Origin: an uncultured Geobacter sp. | GTDB lineage: Bacteria; Desulfobacterota; Desulfuromonadia; Geobacterales; Geobacteraceae | Assembly: GCA_937886325.1 (NCBI GenBank) | Contig: CALABV010000162.1 | Coordinates: 1 to 36,289, forward strand | Direction: 5' to 3' | DNA length: 36,289 nt | Part shown: positions 1-7,900 of the stretch, one piece after another | How positions within the stretch are numbered: the stretch's first letter is position 1 | Layout of the letters: the number at the start of each line of letters is the position of its first letter | Program-made: the position numbers and the translations under genes | The notes under the pieces: model-generated | What the model saw: the letters and a program-made list of their open reading frames with translations, nothing else | Told to the model about the DNA's origin: nothing | Database searches by the model: none

Positions 1-156
1 AGGGTGAGTTCATCGGCTGTAGCGAAGTGAGCCTGGAGCCGCAGAAGAAGGCCATCCGGAGTAAACGAAGGATGACTACAACTGCCGAATCTAGGATAAA
101 ATACCATCGATTCGTCGGGAAGCGAAGTGATAAATGCAGTCGGTTATTCGATCGTT

Positions 157-2181
157 CTATTCGTCGGGGAGTTGCCGGGCGACGTTCCCGAATTCATCCT
201 GGACCGCAAGGAAGGCTTCCACCACCAGCGGATCGAAATGGGTCCCCTTGTTCCGGGAAATAATCTCGACCGATTCCTCATGGGTGAAGGACGGCTTGTA
301 GCGTCGCCTGCAAATGAGCGCGTCATACACATCCGCGACCGCCATTATCCTGCCGAAGAGGGGAATGTCCTCACCGGCCAGTCCTTCCGGATAACCGGAA
401 CCGTTCCATTTTTCATGGTGGGAATAGGCGATTACCTTCCCGAACTGGAGGAACGAATCCTTGACGTCTTTCCCGTAGAGATGTTCCGCCCTCTCGATGG
501 CTTCACGACCGTAGAGAGTGTGCTTCTTCATCTCCCGGTACTCGTCCTCCGACAGCGTGCTCGGCTTCAGCAGGATACTGTCGGGAACGCCCACCTTGCC
601 GATGTCGTGGAGAGAGGCGGAGCGATAGAGGAGATCGATGGTTTCGTCATCCAGGATGTCGGTGAATTTCGGATTGGTTGCCAGCTGGTTGCAGAGGATC
701 CTCACATAGTGCTGGCAACGCTCGATGTGCCTCCCTGTCTCGCTGTCCCGGGTTTCGGTGAGAGCGGCCAGGCACTGGATGGTGAAGTTCTGCATGACGA
801 CCAGTTCCCGGTTGCGGGTCTTGACCGTCTGCTCCTCCCGCCAGTATTTGATGAAGGTGAGGAGGGAAAAGTTGCATCCCAGGGTTACCAGGGGGAACAG
901 GGGTGATAGAAAGATGCCCCTGCTTCCCAGCATCCATCCGGATGCCAGCCACAGGCCGACGCCGACGAGGGAGATGAGGGAGAGCCCCAGGATTGAACGG
1001 GTCCAACTCATCAGAAGAGCTGAAATTACGCCGCAGAAGAGCACCGCCATCAACTCCATGCCCGGCGCCCAGTACGGGCGCGAGATGAACTCTTTCTTCA
1101 GGATATTGTCGATGATGGTTGCATGGATCTCGGCGCCGGGAAGCGCCGGCGTGAGAGGGGTGGCGTGCAGCTTTTCCAGGCCCGCGGCCGAGGAACCAAG
1201 GATGACGATTCTGCCCTCAATGCGGTTCCGGGGCACCCGGTCGAGCAGGAAGTCCCGGGCAGGGATGGTGGTGAAATGCTTCCCTTTTTCATGAAAGCGG
1301 ATCAGCAGATTTGCCTTGGAATCGACCGGAATGGCGGTATCGCCCACCACGATACTCTCCAGCCCCCGCGGCGATACTTTCAGGACCGGCCGGCCGGTTC
1401 CCGCCGATTGAAGAACCGTTGCCAGTGCAAGGGTCGGATACAATCTGCCCTTGAACTCTATCAGAAGCGGCACGCGTCGCAGGACACCGTCGGCGTCCGG
1501 AATCACATTGAAAAAGCCGGAAGCGGGAGCGGCTTTGCTCAGGGCCGGCACGCTGCACACGGCGCCTGTGGCCTGAAACAGGCCCGCCGGCGTAGCGGGC
1601 GCTCCCGGTTTTCCCATGATCGCCGTCTGCAGCGGATGGAGGGGGCATTCGCCACGGGTCGTCCCCTCCCCGGAGAAAAGGAAGTCATAGGATAGAACAA
1701 AGGGGCCTTTCGCAAGGATCTCGGAAAAGATCGCGTCGTTGTCCGCCAGATGCGCGGGAATCGCCCGCAGATCCAGCTGCATGCCGTATTCTCTCCTGAT
1801 ATCCTCCTGGACGACGTTCAAAGAAGTGCGGTCGGCCTCGGGGAAGAACATGTCGAGACAGATGCCCGCCGCGCCCTGTTCCTGGATCTTCCTGACAAGA
1901 AGCCCTACCCGGTACCGCGGCCACGGCCACTGGCCGAACCGGGCGAGACTTTGTTCATCGATGTCCACGATAACGGGATTGTCCGGAGCATGTCCTCTGC
2001 CGGAGTATTCCGAGCGGAGGAGGGTGTCATAGACCTTGGAATCGAGAAAGCGGAAAAAGACGGGCTGCCGGATGGTGAGCAAGGAAACCAGGAGTGTTGC
2101 GCAGACGCCGGAGAGGAAGATCCAGCCGCGCATTGTTTTCGGCTTTGCGAGAAGCGCAGCCCGTACCGCCAGGAACGTCAT
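157..2181 (-). CDS. CHASE2-domain HD-GYP cyclic-di-GMP phosphodiesterase
   Basis: This 674-aa membrane protein probably senses an envelope signal and hydrolyses c-di-GMP in the cytoplasm. An N-terminal hydrophobic segment (about residues 18-40) is followed by a long extracytoplasmic CHASE2 domain (about 45-370, with the VDIDEQSLARFGQWPWPR stretch typical of the family). A cluster of membrane segments follows (about 375-450), then an HD-GYP domain (about 470-660). The HD pair is at H525-D526 (LHDIGKVGVPD) and the GYP motif at 596-598 (NGSGYPEGL), so the catalytic residues look intact. It is the last gene of a fecR-ompA-CHASE2 set on the minus strand, 135 bp after the OmpA gene. The chosen ATG has an AGGAAGG-like ribosome site upstream. 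CHASE2 is more often fused to cyclases or kinases; here the output is HD-GYP. Family assignment is firm; the signal is unknown. Confidence 0.93.
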   Translation of the reverse strand: MTFLAVRAALLAKPKTMRGWIFLSGVCATLLVSLLTIRQPVFFRFLDSKVYDTLLRSEYSGRGHAPDNPVIVDIDEQSLARFGQWPWPRYRVGLLVRKIQEQGAAGICLDMFFPEADRTSLNVVQEDIRREYGMQLDLRAIPAHLADNDAIFSEILAKGPFVLSYDFLFSGEGTTRGECPLHPLQTAIMGKPGAPATPAGLFQATGAVCSVPALSKAAPASGFFNVIPDADGVLRRVPLLIEFKGRLYPTLALATVLQSAGTGRPVLKVSPRGLESIVVGDTAIPVDSKANLLIRFHEKGKHFTTIPARDFLLDRVPRNRIEGRIVILGSSAAGLEKLHATPLTPALPGAEIHATIIDNILKKEFISRPYWAPGMELMAVLFCGVISALLMSWTRSILGLSLISLVGVGLWLASGWMLGSRGIFLSPLFPLVTLGCNFSLLTFIKYWREEQTVKTRNRELVVMQNFTIQCLAALTETRDSETGRHIERCQHYVRILCNQLATNPKFTDILDDETIDLLYRSASLHDIGKVGVPDSILLKPSTLSEDEYREMKKHTLYGREAIERAEHLYGKDVKDSFLQFGKVIAYSHHEKWNGSGYPEGLAGEDIPLFGRIMAVADVYDALICRRRYKPSFTHEESVEIISRNKGTHFDPLVVEAFLAVQDEFGNVARQLPDE

Positions 2182-2316
2182 GGTGCCCTATTCCTTCCTC
2201 TTCTCCGGATTGGAAACCGAGTTGTGGCTCATCCGGATGTGCCGGATGGATTCTTCCGAAGGCGTTCCCTGACCGTTGCCCTGCCTGGGACGCCCGCGTT
2301 GTGAAGCGTTGGAGTC

Positions 2317-2922
2317 TCAGCGCACGACAACTTCTACCCGCCGGTTGCGGGGTTCCTGTACCTCGTCCGCAGTCTTTACCAGCGGATTGTCCTCGCCGTG
2401 GGAGGTGACCTCGATGAGCCCCTGTTCGATGCCGAGGTAGACGAGCATCTTCCTGACAAGCAGGGCGCGCTCCAATCCCAGGTTGTAGTTGTACTCCCGT
2501 GCGCCGACCCGATCGGTATGGCCAACGACACTGACATCCGTGGACTTGCGGTCCACCGTTGCGGGGAGCACCTTGGCCAGCAGCCTCCTGGATTCATCCG
2601 TCAGGTCGGTGGAATCCGTCTTGAAATACAGGATAAAATGGATCGGCGGAGGGGGGAGCACGGCCAGCGCCTCACCGAAGTTTTTCCGGATGGCTTCGTC
2701 ATCCATGGGCGCCGGCGTAGTGGGCGAGGTTGTCGGTGAGGAAATAATGGTGGCCTGTTTCTGTTCGCTCAAGATCCGGGATCCGGCCTGGTTGGATACC
2801 ACAATGCTTCCGGTTTTACCGTCTGAATCGGGCAACAGAACGACAACGTTCCTCTCTCCCGCGCAGGAGGCCAGCAGCAGAAGGGCATGGGCGAGGAAAA
2901 GCGCTATGCTGATGCTTCTCAT
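2317..2922 (-). CDS. OmpA-like peptidoglycan-binding lipoprotein
   Basis: This 201-aa lipoprotein probably ties the outer membrane to peptidoglycan. It starts with a lipoprotein signal peptide ending in the lipobox LLASC (Cys about residue 20); the residue after Cys is Ala, compatible with outer-membrane sorting. A short linker leads to an OmpA C-terminal domain (about 95-200) with the hallmarks YFKTDSTDL, GHTDRVGAREYN, LGLERA and NRRVEV. A GGGAGAGG ribosome site precedes the ATG. It lies 75 bp downstream of the FecR-domain gene and upstream of the CHASE2/HD-GYP gene, so the three are probably co-transcribed. Its role with the sensor (for example reporting wall or envelope status) is inference. 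Confidence 0.93.
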   Translation of the reverse strand: MRSISIALFLAHALLLLASCAGERNVVVLLPDSDGKTGSIVVSNQAGSRILSEQKQATIISSPTTSPTTPAPMDDEAIRKNFGEALAVLPPPPIHFILYFKTDSTDLTDESRRLLAKVLPATVDRKSTDVSVVGHTDRVGAREYNYNLGLERALLVRKMLVYLGIEQGLIEVTSHGEDNPLVKTADEVQEPRNRRVEVVVR

Positions 2923-2997
2923 GGGGATACCTCTCCCGGCGTTCCCGGTCCGATTCCGGTGAAGCGCCGCTCTGTGGCGAGATCCGCAAGCTCCGGC

Positions 2998-3450
2998 CTA
3001 CCTGCCGGGGTCATCGACCTTTACCGCGAACGCGGTGCCGCGGATGCCGATGTTTGCCACCGGTGTCTCAAACCGGACCGATTCAGGCGACAATTTGCCG
3101 ATAATGCCGGTCATGCAGGCCGCGGTTCCCCTGAGCAGGCGGGTGATGAACGACAGCTTCCCCTGGGCCGGGGAAAAGAGGAACTCTTCGATGGCCACCT
3201 CGCTGTCAGGGCCGATGGAAAGGCGGGTGTCGTCACGGAAAACCATGGCCAGGGATCCGTCGGCTCCGGTCTTCAGGGAATCGTTGCGGAAAACCCTGGC
3301 GCCGGCCTTTGTGTCAATGGGGGTACGGTTCCTGATGATGGATGCCGTGCCCTGCACCGTCTTGATACTGCCCACCGGCATCTCGGCCCCGTACGCGATA
3401 AGGGGGGCAAGGAGGCAGACGGCTGCCGTGCATGCAACAAGCTTTTTCAT
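2998..3450 (-). CDS. Secreted FecR-domain protein
   Basis: This 150-aa protein has a signal peptide (MKKLVACTAAVCLLAPLIAYG, cleavage about residue 21) and a single FecR domain filling the rest. Typical features are VGSIKTVQGTASIIR near the start, the segment LKTGADGSLAMVFRDDTRLSIGPDSEV, and a C-terminal VANIGIRGTAFAV motif. Such stand-alone periplasmic FecR proteins are not the TonB-linked anti-sigma factor; they commonly sit beside OmpA and CHASE2 genes, as here. The start is well supported by an AGGAGG ribosome site 7 bases before the ATG. It is the first gene of the minus-strand operon that continues with ompA-like and CHASE2/HD-GYP genes. Confidence 0.92.
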   Translation of the reverse strand: MKKLVACTAAVCLLAPLIAYGAEMPVGSIKTVQGTASIIRNRTPIDTKAGARVFRNDSLKTGADGSLAMVFRDDTRLSIGPDSEVAIEEFLFSPAQGKLSFITRLLRGTAACMTGIIGKLSPESVRFETPVANIGIRGTAFAVKVDDPGR

Positions 3451-3553
3451 GGTTGGTTCCTCCTGAAAGCGCCCGTTTCAGGTGTGCACCGGTTTACGGG
3501 GAAACGCTTCTTTGTCGATACCCTGGTTGCACAGTGCTTTTCCGTACAAATTC

Positions 3554-3582
3554 ACTATAGCAGGTTACTCCTGGCTATCCAA
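3554..3582 (-). promoter_or_regulatory. Putative sigma70 promoter for the fecR-ompA-CHASE2 operon
   Basis: On the minus strand a TATAGT box (3554-3559) is preceded by the extended -10 TG dinucleotide and, 17 bases further upstream, by a weak TTGGAT -35. It lies about 100 bases before the FecR-domain start codon. The extended -10 makes it plausible; it is unproven. Confidence 0.45.
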
Positions 3583-3704
3583 CCTCGATGCTTATGAACC
3601 TAGCCGCCATGTCCGCCGCAGCGGGAATCATGATTAGCGTTCCCTAAAGTAAACCGGTACTCCCGGCCAAGTCAAGCACATAAAGAAGAAATTCAAGAAT
3701 CGTG

Positions 3705-4430
3705 TCAGCCATATGGGATCGCACGGGCAACGGTAATGACGAACACCTCCGCCGCCCCGGCGCGCGCAAGGGTACGGGCGCATTCCGCGACGGTGCTGCC
3801 GGTGGTGTAAACGTCGTCCACCAGCAAAACGCGCTTCTCCCTGATGCGCGAGGGATCGGCGATCGCGAAGGCGCCGCGCACGTTCCGCTCCCTCTCGGAA
3901 GAGGAAAGGCCGACCTGCGGCTCGGTCCAACGGATGCGGCGCAGATTGTTGACCGACAGGGGAATGGACCAGCGTTTGGCAAGCATGCGGCCCAGGAGTT
4001 GGGACTGGTTGAACCCCCGTTCCCGGAGGCGCCTGTTGTGGAGGGGGACCGGCACGATGCAGTCGGGAACGGCCTCCCGTGCGAAGCCGGCAAGGGCACG
4101 GGCGGTGAGAAGACCCAGGGGGCGGGCCAGGTGCATCTTCCCGCCGTACTTGAAGCGGTGGACAAGTTCCTGCACCGTGCCGTGGAATACCGTCGCGGAC
4201 CGTGCCCGGGCAAACGGCGGGCGATGCGCCAGGCACGGCCCGCAGGGGTGGTCGATGCCGTTTTCGGTGGCAAAAGGGACACCGCACACCGGGCACAGTG
4301 GGGAGGCGATCGGCGCAATCTTCTCCCGACAGGCTGGGCAGATATGAATCTCCTCGTTTCCCGGCACATGCGCCCTGCACACATGGCAGAGAGGAGGAAA
4401 GAGGATATCGAGAAACGCCCTGAAGAGCAT
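3705..4430 (-). CDS. comF: ComF-family phosphoribosyltransferase-like protein
   Basis: This 241-aa protein belongs to the ComF/GntX family, which combines a zinc ribbon and a type I phosphoribosyltransferase fold and is linked to DNA uptake in naturally competent bacteria. The N-terminus has paired cysteines (PLCHVCRAH, CPAC, CPVCG, CGPC) for the zinc ribbon (about residues 13-68). The C-terminal part has the PRPP-binding signature VLLVDDVYTTGST (about 200-212) and the ComF-typical VPVPLHNRRLRERGFNQS. The ATG lies 4 bases after the stop of the upstream LUD-domain gene, so translation is probably coupled. Start and family are solid; whether it works in competence here is not known. Confidence 0.92.
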   Translation of the reverse strand: MLFRAFLDILFPPLCHVCRAHVPGNEEIHICPACREKIAPIASPLCPVCGVPFATENGIDHPCGPCLAHRPPFARARSATVFHGTVQELVHRFKYGGKMHLARPLGLLTARALAGFAREAVPDCIVPVPLHNRRLRERGFNQSQLLGRMLAKRWSIPLSVNNLRRIRWTEPQVGLSSSERERNVRGAFAIADPSRIREKRVLLVDDVYTTGSTVAECARTLARAGAAEVFVITVARAIPYG

Positions 4431-4434
4431 CCCT

Positions 4435-5088
4435 TCAGAAACCGAGATCCTCGTTTACCACCAGGACGCGCAGGTCGGTATACTTGGGCTTGCGCTCCAG
4501 CACGGTAACGGCCATGCATATCCGCTCCGGCGTGGAGCAGTCGCAGCAGAATCCTGTTTCTGCACAGGGAGTCCGGAAATTCAGCCGCCGGGCATTGGGA
4601 GGCGACGCCCAGTTTTTCGCCCTGGCGATTGCCGCTGCCACGTCGCCGTCAACCAGCTTGTTCCGTCCGGCCACCACGATGACTTTCCCCGGACCGAAGA
4701 TCATGGAGGCGACCCGGTTGCCGATGCCGTCGATATTCACCAGCAATCCGGACAGGGTGAGGGCATTGGTGCCGGAAAGGAACAGGTCGCAGGTGAGCTG
4801 GCGTCGCCTGATATCCATCCGCTCCTCGAAGGAGAGACAGGGCGCGCCGTGGTTCAGGATCTCCTTCCCGCGCTCCAGGAGGCGGGGTTCGACCTCAAGG
4901 TCCTTGACGCTCATGGAACCGCCGAACCCGACGGAACGGGCGTCTTCCGCCTCGGCAAGGATATAGTCGGCCGCCTCCCGCGACGTCCTGCAGTAGACTG
5001 CGGTAAAACCGTTCTTTTCCAGGGACTCCACCGCCTTCAGGCACTTCCGTTCCCAGGTCCATGCAACAAGTTCAGCGGTCAAGGTCAT
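4435..5088 (-). CDS. LUD-domain protein (LutC/YkgG family)
   Basis: This 217-aa protein has the LUD domain found in LutB/LutC lactate-utilisation proteins and in many stand-alone proteins of unknown function. Recognisable parts are VGFGGSMSVKDLEV (about 52-65), the GTNALTLSGLLVNIDGIGNRV core (about 104-124), the GPGKVIVVAG strand, and a C-terminal cysteine cluster (CAETGFCCDC...C, about 177-193) that could bind metal or an Fe-S centre. I chose the internal ATG at 5088 because a GGGGGAA ribosome site stands directly before it; the longer in-frame start at 5151 lacks one. It is the first gene of a two-gene operon with comF. No lutA or lutB is present in the window, so a lactate role is not supported. 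Confidence 0.88.
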   Translation of the reverse strand: MTLTAELVAWTWERKCLKAVESLEKNGFTAVYCRTSREAADYILAEAEDARSVGFGGSMSVKDLEVEPRLLERGKEILNHGAPCLSFEERMDIRRRQLTCDLFLSGTNALTLSGLLVNIDGIGNRVASMIFGPGKVIVVAGRNKLVDGDVAAAIARAKNWASPPNARRLNFRTPCAETGFCCDCSTPERICMAVTVLERKPKYTDLRVLVVNEDLGF

Positions 5089-5239
5089 GACGGTTCCCCC
5101 TTCTTCCGATGGTAGTGACAAAAGTATTTTCAGGGAAAAGTGTGTCAGCATTTCCCGGGTGTTTCAGTGGATGTACTTCCGCTGCAAAGAGCGCTGTTCA
5201 GACCGGCGGCACGAGAGAGGCGGTCCCTGCGGGCAGGAA

Positions 5240-5716
5240 TCAGTTCTGCCTGAACTTCTCGAAGAAGATATCGATATAATCCGTAACCCGGTGCTCGCCG
5301 TCCGGCTGGGTCATATACTGCATGCGCCAGTATTTCCGAGCACCCCGAGCCTTTAGCTGAAACGTGCCGTTGCGCTCATGGGGAATGCCGGAATTGATGT
5401 AGTTTATTCTGGTCACTATCTTTCCCGTGAACTCCAACTCCTTTGGACCGACTATCCTGAGAGTCCCCTGGACGGACATGAAATTCAGTTCACCCTCGTA
5501 TCTTTCCGACTGATAGCCGTCGATGTGAATCGTCCCATTCTTCTTGTAGATCCTGGCCTTGCCGATGCCGTTGTTGTTTCGAAGCCACTGGAGGGTCAGA
5601 ACGTGGTTTCCCAGGACAAGCTGCTCCGTGGTGTCCATGGCGTGCGAAGGTGCAGGCAGAGGAACAGACCACCCGATGAACAGAAACACGAGAAAAAGAA
5701 TGGCATGATTTTTCAT
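5240..5716 (-). CDS. Secreted protein of unknown function
   Basis: This 158-aa protein has a clear signal peptide (hydrophobic FLVFLFIGWSVPL, cleavage near APSHA, residue about 26). The mature part is rich in alternating beta-type residues and aromatic residues, without cysteines or a catalytic motif that I recognise. A GGAG ribosome site stands about 6 bases before the ATG. It is transcribed alone, away from the FapA-like gene to its right and towards the LUD/comF operon. I do not recognise the family; a small periplasmic beta-sandwich is the best guess. Confidence 0.75.
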   Translation of the reverse strand: MKNHAILFLVFLFIGWSVPLPAPSHAMDTTEQLVLGNHVLTLQWLRNNNGIGKARIYKKNGTIHIDGYQSERYEGELNFMSVQGTLRIVGPKELEFTGKIVTRINYINSGIPHERNGTFQLKARGARKYWRMQYMTQPDGEHRVTDYIDIFFEKFRQN

Positions 5717-5975
5717 TCCGACTCCCTCGATAAACGTGTGGCCCGACCTGAAAATAGTTTGCCCAATTGTTTGCCTTCCTTACTCCGGCATGGAAAAGCA
5801 TACATCAATGGGATGTCCCCCGTCACTTTCAAAATCTGTCGAGCACGCCGAAATTAAAGTTTGGCTAAAAAAATCCGATACAGTAGGCAGCAACTGAATC
5901 TATTAGGACACGGAATCCCTTGCAACGGGCAGCGGCAAGAATGACGCGCGTTGCAGGTGCCTATCGGGGTCGAAG

Positions 5976-7607
5976 ATGACGGAAAAATACGCACCGGACA
6001 CCGGGCTAACCTTTCTCATGAGCAAGGACGGGAAAAAGCTGCTGGCTTCGTGTACGCCGAAGCCGCCTGTCACACCCATCGATAGGGAGCGGGTGAATCA
6101 GCTCCTCGTCGAAAAGGGGTTCGCTGACCTGTTTATCTTCTCCGATGCCGCCGACAAGATGGTGAGAGAATACAATTCAGGGTCGGCATTCACTCTTGTC
6201 ATCGGAGAACGCCGTGACGGCGCTTTTTCCATCCATATTGACGCGGACCGTATGAGCGCTCAATTGACCATGACGCCTGCGTACGGCGGAAAGCCGGTTT
6301 CCGCGGATCAGATTCACGCCGAAATGCGGGAGAAGGGAATAGCTTTCGGGGTCATCGAAGACACGATTCAATCCGCTGTCGGAAAAGGATACGCCAGGAA
6401 CAAAGTGATCGCTGAAGGCGTTCCCCCGGTACAGGGGGATGACGCCCGGTTCATCAGCCTGATCCGTGAGATCAAAACAAACCGCCTTGATTCCGATGAT
6501 TCGGAAACAATCGACTACCGCGACATAGGCAACTTCATTACGGTCAAGCGGAGAGACCCGTTGATGCGTAGGGTGCCGCCCACCGAAGGGAGGCCGGGCA
6601 CGAACATCCTCGGCTCCCCGGTACCTGCTCCAAAGGGAAGTGACATCCGGTTTTCTACGGCATTGCATGGAACCGAAATCCACGGTGACGATCCCGATCT
6701 GCTGGTCGCGGCACTATCCGGCCAACCGTTTCTTCTGCCCGACGGTGTCAATGTGGAGCCGGTCATTACCATACAGGATGTGGACCTATCCACCGGCAAC
6801 GTGGATATCGACGGAACGCTCAAGATAACCGGAGACGTGAAACCGGGGATGCATGTAAAAGCCACGGCCGATATCGTTATCGGAGGCATGGTGGAAGCCG
6901 CGCACGTCGAGGCCGGAGGCGCCGTGGAAGTCAGGGGTGCGATAATCGGCCACGGCGAGCCCAGAACCGGCGACGACGAACTGAATCCGTCCGCAGCCAC
7001 GGTTCGGGCTGAAGGCTCCGTAAAGGCTCTCTTCGTGGAAAACGCCGTTATCTCCTCGGATGCCGATATTGTAATCCGTGAGTTTGTCATGAAAAGCGAG
7101 CTGAATGCGGTCAACAGCATACTGGTTGGCGAGCCGGGGTCGAGCAAAGGCCGCATCATAAACTCGGTATGCCGAGCCGGATCGAAAATCGAAACAATCA
7201 CCATCGGGTCACGGGCAGGTACCGGCACAGTGCTGGAAGTCGGCGCCGACCCGTCGGTCCAAGATAAATTCGTTGCGGCAAAACAACTGCTGCACTGCAA
7301 GGAAAGAGAACTGGCGGAAACGTGCAAGGCACTGGAGTATTTTCGGGAAAACCCGAACAGGAGCACGCCTGACGCCGTACAAGAGAAAGAAAACGCCATA
7401 CTCCGTCTGCAGACGGAAATCAGGGAAGTAACGGGACAATTAAAAAGGCTGAAAAAGAGGTTTGAACTGCCCGACAACGCCTGCATCAAGGCGGAACGCC
7501 AGGTTTACTGCGGGGCCAGGATCCGTATCGGAGAAAAGTCGTTCCTGGTGGATTCCGATATGGAGGGCGTCACATTTACCTTGGGAGATGACGGCATCGT
7601 ATTCTGA
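5976..7607 (+). CDS. FapA/DUF342-family protein
   Basis: This 543-aa cytoplasmic protein matches the DUF342 (FapA, flagellar assembly protein A) family, common in Geobacter-like bacteria, often in several copies. The N-terminal part (about 1-175) is the alpha/beta FapA region. The centre (about 175-410) is a long beta-helix-like stretch with repeated V/I-x-V turns (GDVKPGMHVKATADIVIGG, AGGAVEVRGAI). A predicted coiled coil follows (about 425-485), then a short beta-rich tail. There is no signal peptide or membrane segment. It is a single gene with convergent neighbours on the right. In other bacteria relatives are linked to polar localisation or flagella and surface regulation; the role here is unknown. 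The ATG at 5976 is the first good start, though the ribosome site (GGGGTCGAAG) is weak. Confidence 0.87.
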   Translation: MTEKYAPDTGLTFLMSKDGKKLLASCTPKPPVTPIDRERVNQLLVEKGFADLFIFSDAADKMVREYNSGSAFTLVIGERRDGAFSIHIDADRMSAQLTMTPAYGGKPVSADQIHAEMREKGIAFGVIEDTIQSAVGKGYARNKVIAEGVPPVQGDDARFISLIREIKTNRLDSDDSETIDYRDIGNFITVKRRDPLMRRVPPTEGRPGTNILGSPVPAPKGSDIRFSTALHGTEIHGDDPDLLVAALSGQPFLLPDGVNVEPVITIQDVDLSTGNVDIDGTLKITGDVKPGMHVKATADIVIGGMVEAAHVEAGGAVEVRGAIIGHGEPRTGDDELNPSAATVRAEGSVKALFVENAVISSDADIVIREFVMKSELNAVNSILVGEPGSSKGRIINSVCRAGSKIETITIGSRAGTGTVLEVGADPSVQDKFVAAKQLLHCKERELAETCKALEYFRENPNRSTPDAVQEKENAILRLQTEIREVTGQLKRLKKRFELPDNACIKAERQVYCGARIRIGEKSFLVDSDMEGVTFTLGDDGIVF

Positions 7608-7646
7608 GGGCTGGATGGGAGGAGGTTTCACCGCGTACGCCGGTGG

Positions 7647-7835
7647 TCATGATCCCTCAAAAGCAATTTCCTTCAGGAGGATCACTTTTTCCGCAAGAGC
7701 GGTGCTGATCATCTCTTCGGCCTGTTTGGCCTCGGTGATATCGAGGAGTGTGGCGATAACGGTCGGCTTTCCCCGGTATTCGATATTTCCGGCTGAGACA
7801 ATCACCCATTTTTCCACAGATTCTGCGGAAGAGGC
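7647..7835 (-). pseudogene. Remnant of a PAS/HisKA_2-type histidine kinase gene
   Basis: An open frame of about 60 codons without a start codon (in-frame TAG just upstream) encodes the end of a PAS/PAC domain and the first helix of a HisKA_2-type kinase: SVEKWVIVSAGNIEYRGKP, then LLDITEAKQAEEMI and AEKVILLKEIAFEGS, stop. In intact kinases the LLKEI motif is followed at once by the phospho-acceptor HHRVKNN; here it ends two or three residues before that. Upstream DNA in other frames shows no continuation. It sits between the FapA-like gene and the convergent secreted-protein gene. I read it as decayed debris and not a functional gene. Confidence 0.65.
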
Positions 7836-7900
7836 CTATTACGGTCTTGTATCAACTTCTCTTTCGGATCATCCTTTGACGGAACTTCCGACAGTTTGCG

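Noticed and set aside
1..156. Possible coding tail or repeat at the left edge
   Set aside because: A plus-strand frame runs through it, but it continues antisense into the HD-GYP gene without motifs; two similar ATTCGTCGGG segments (about 110-120 and 160-170) are too short to call a repeat.
127..906. Plus-strand 259-codon frame antisense to the HD-GYP gene
   Set aside because: Shadow of a GC-rich real gene; no domain and no ribosome site.
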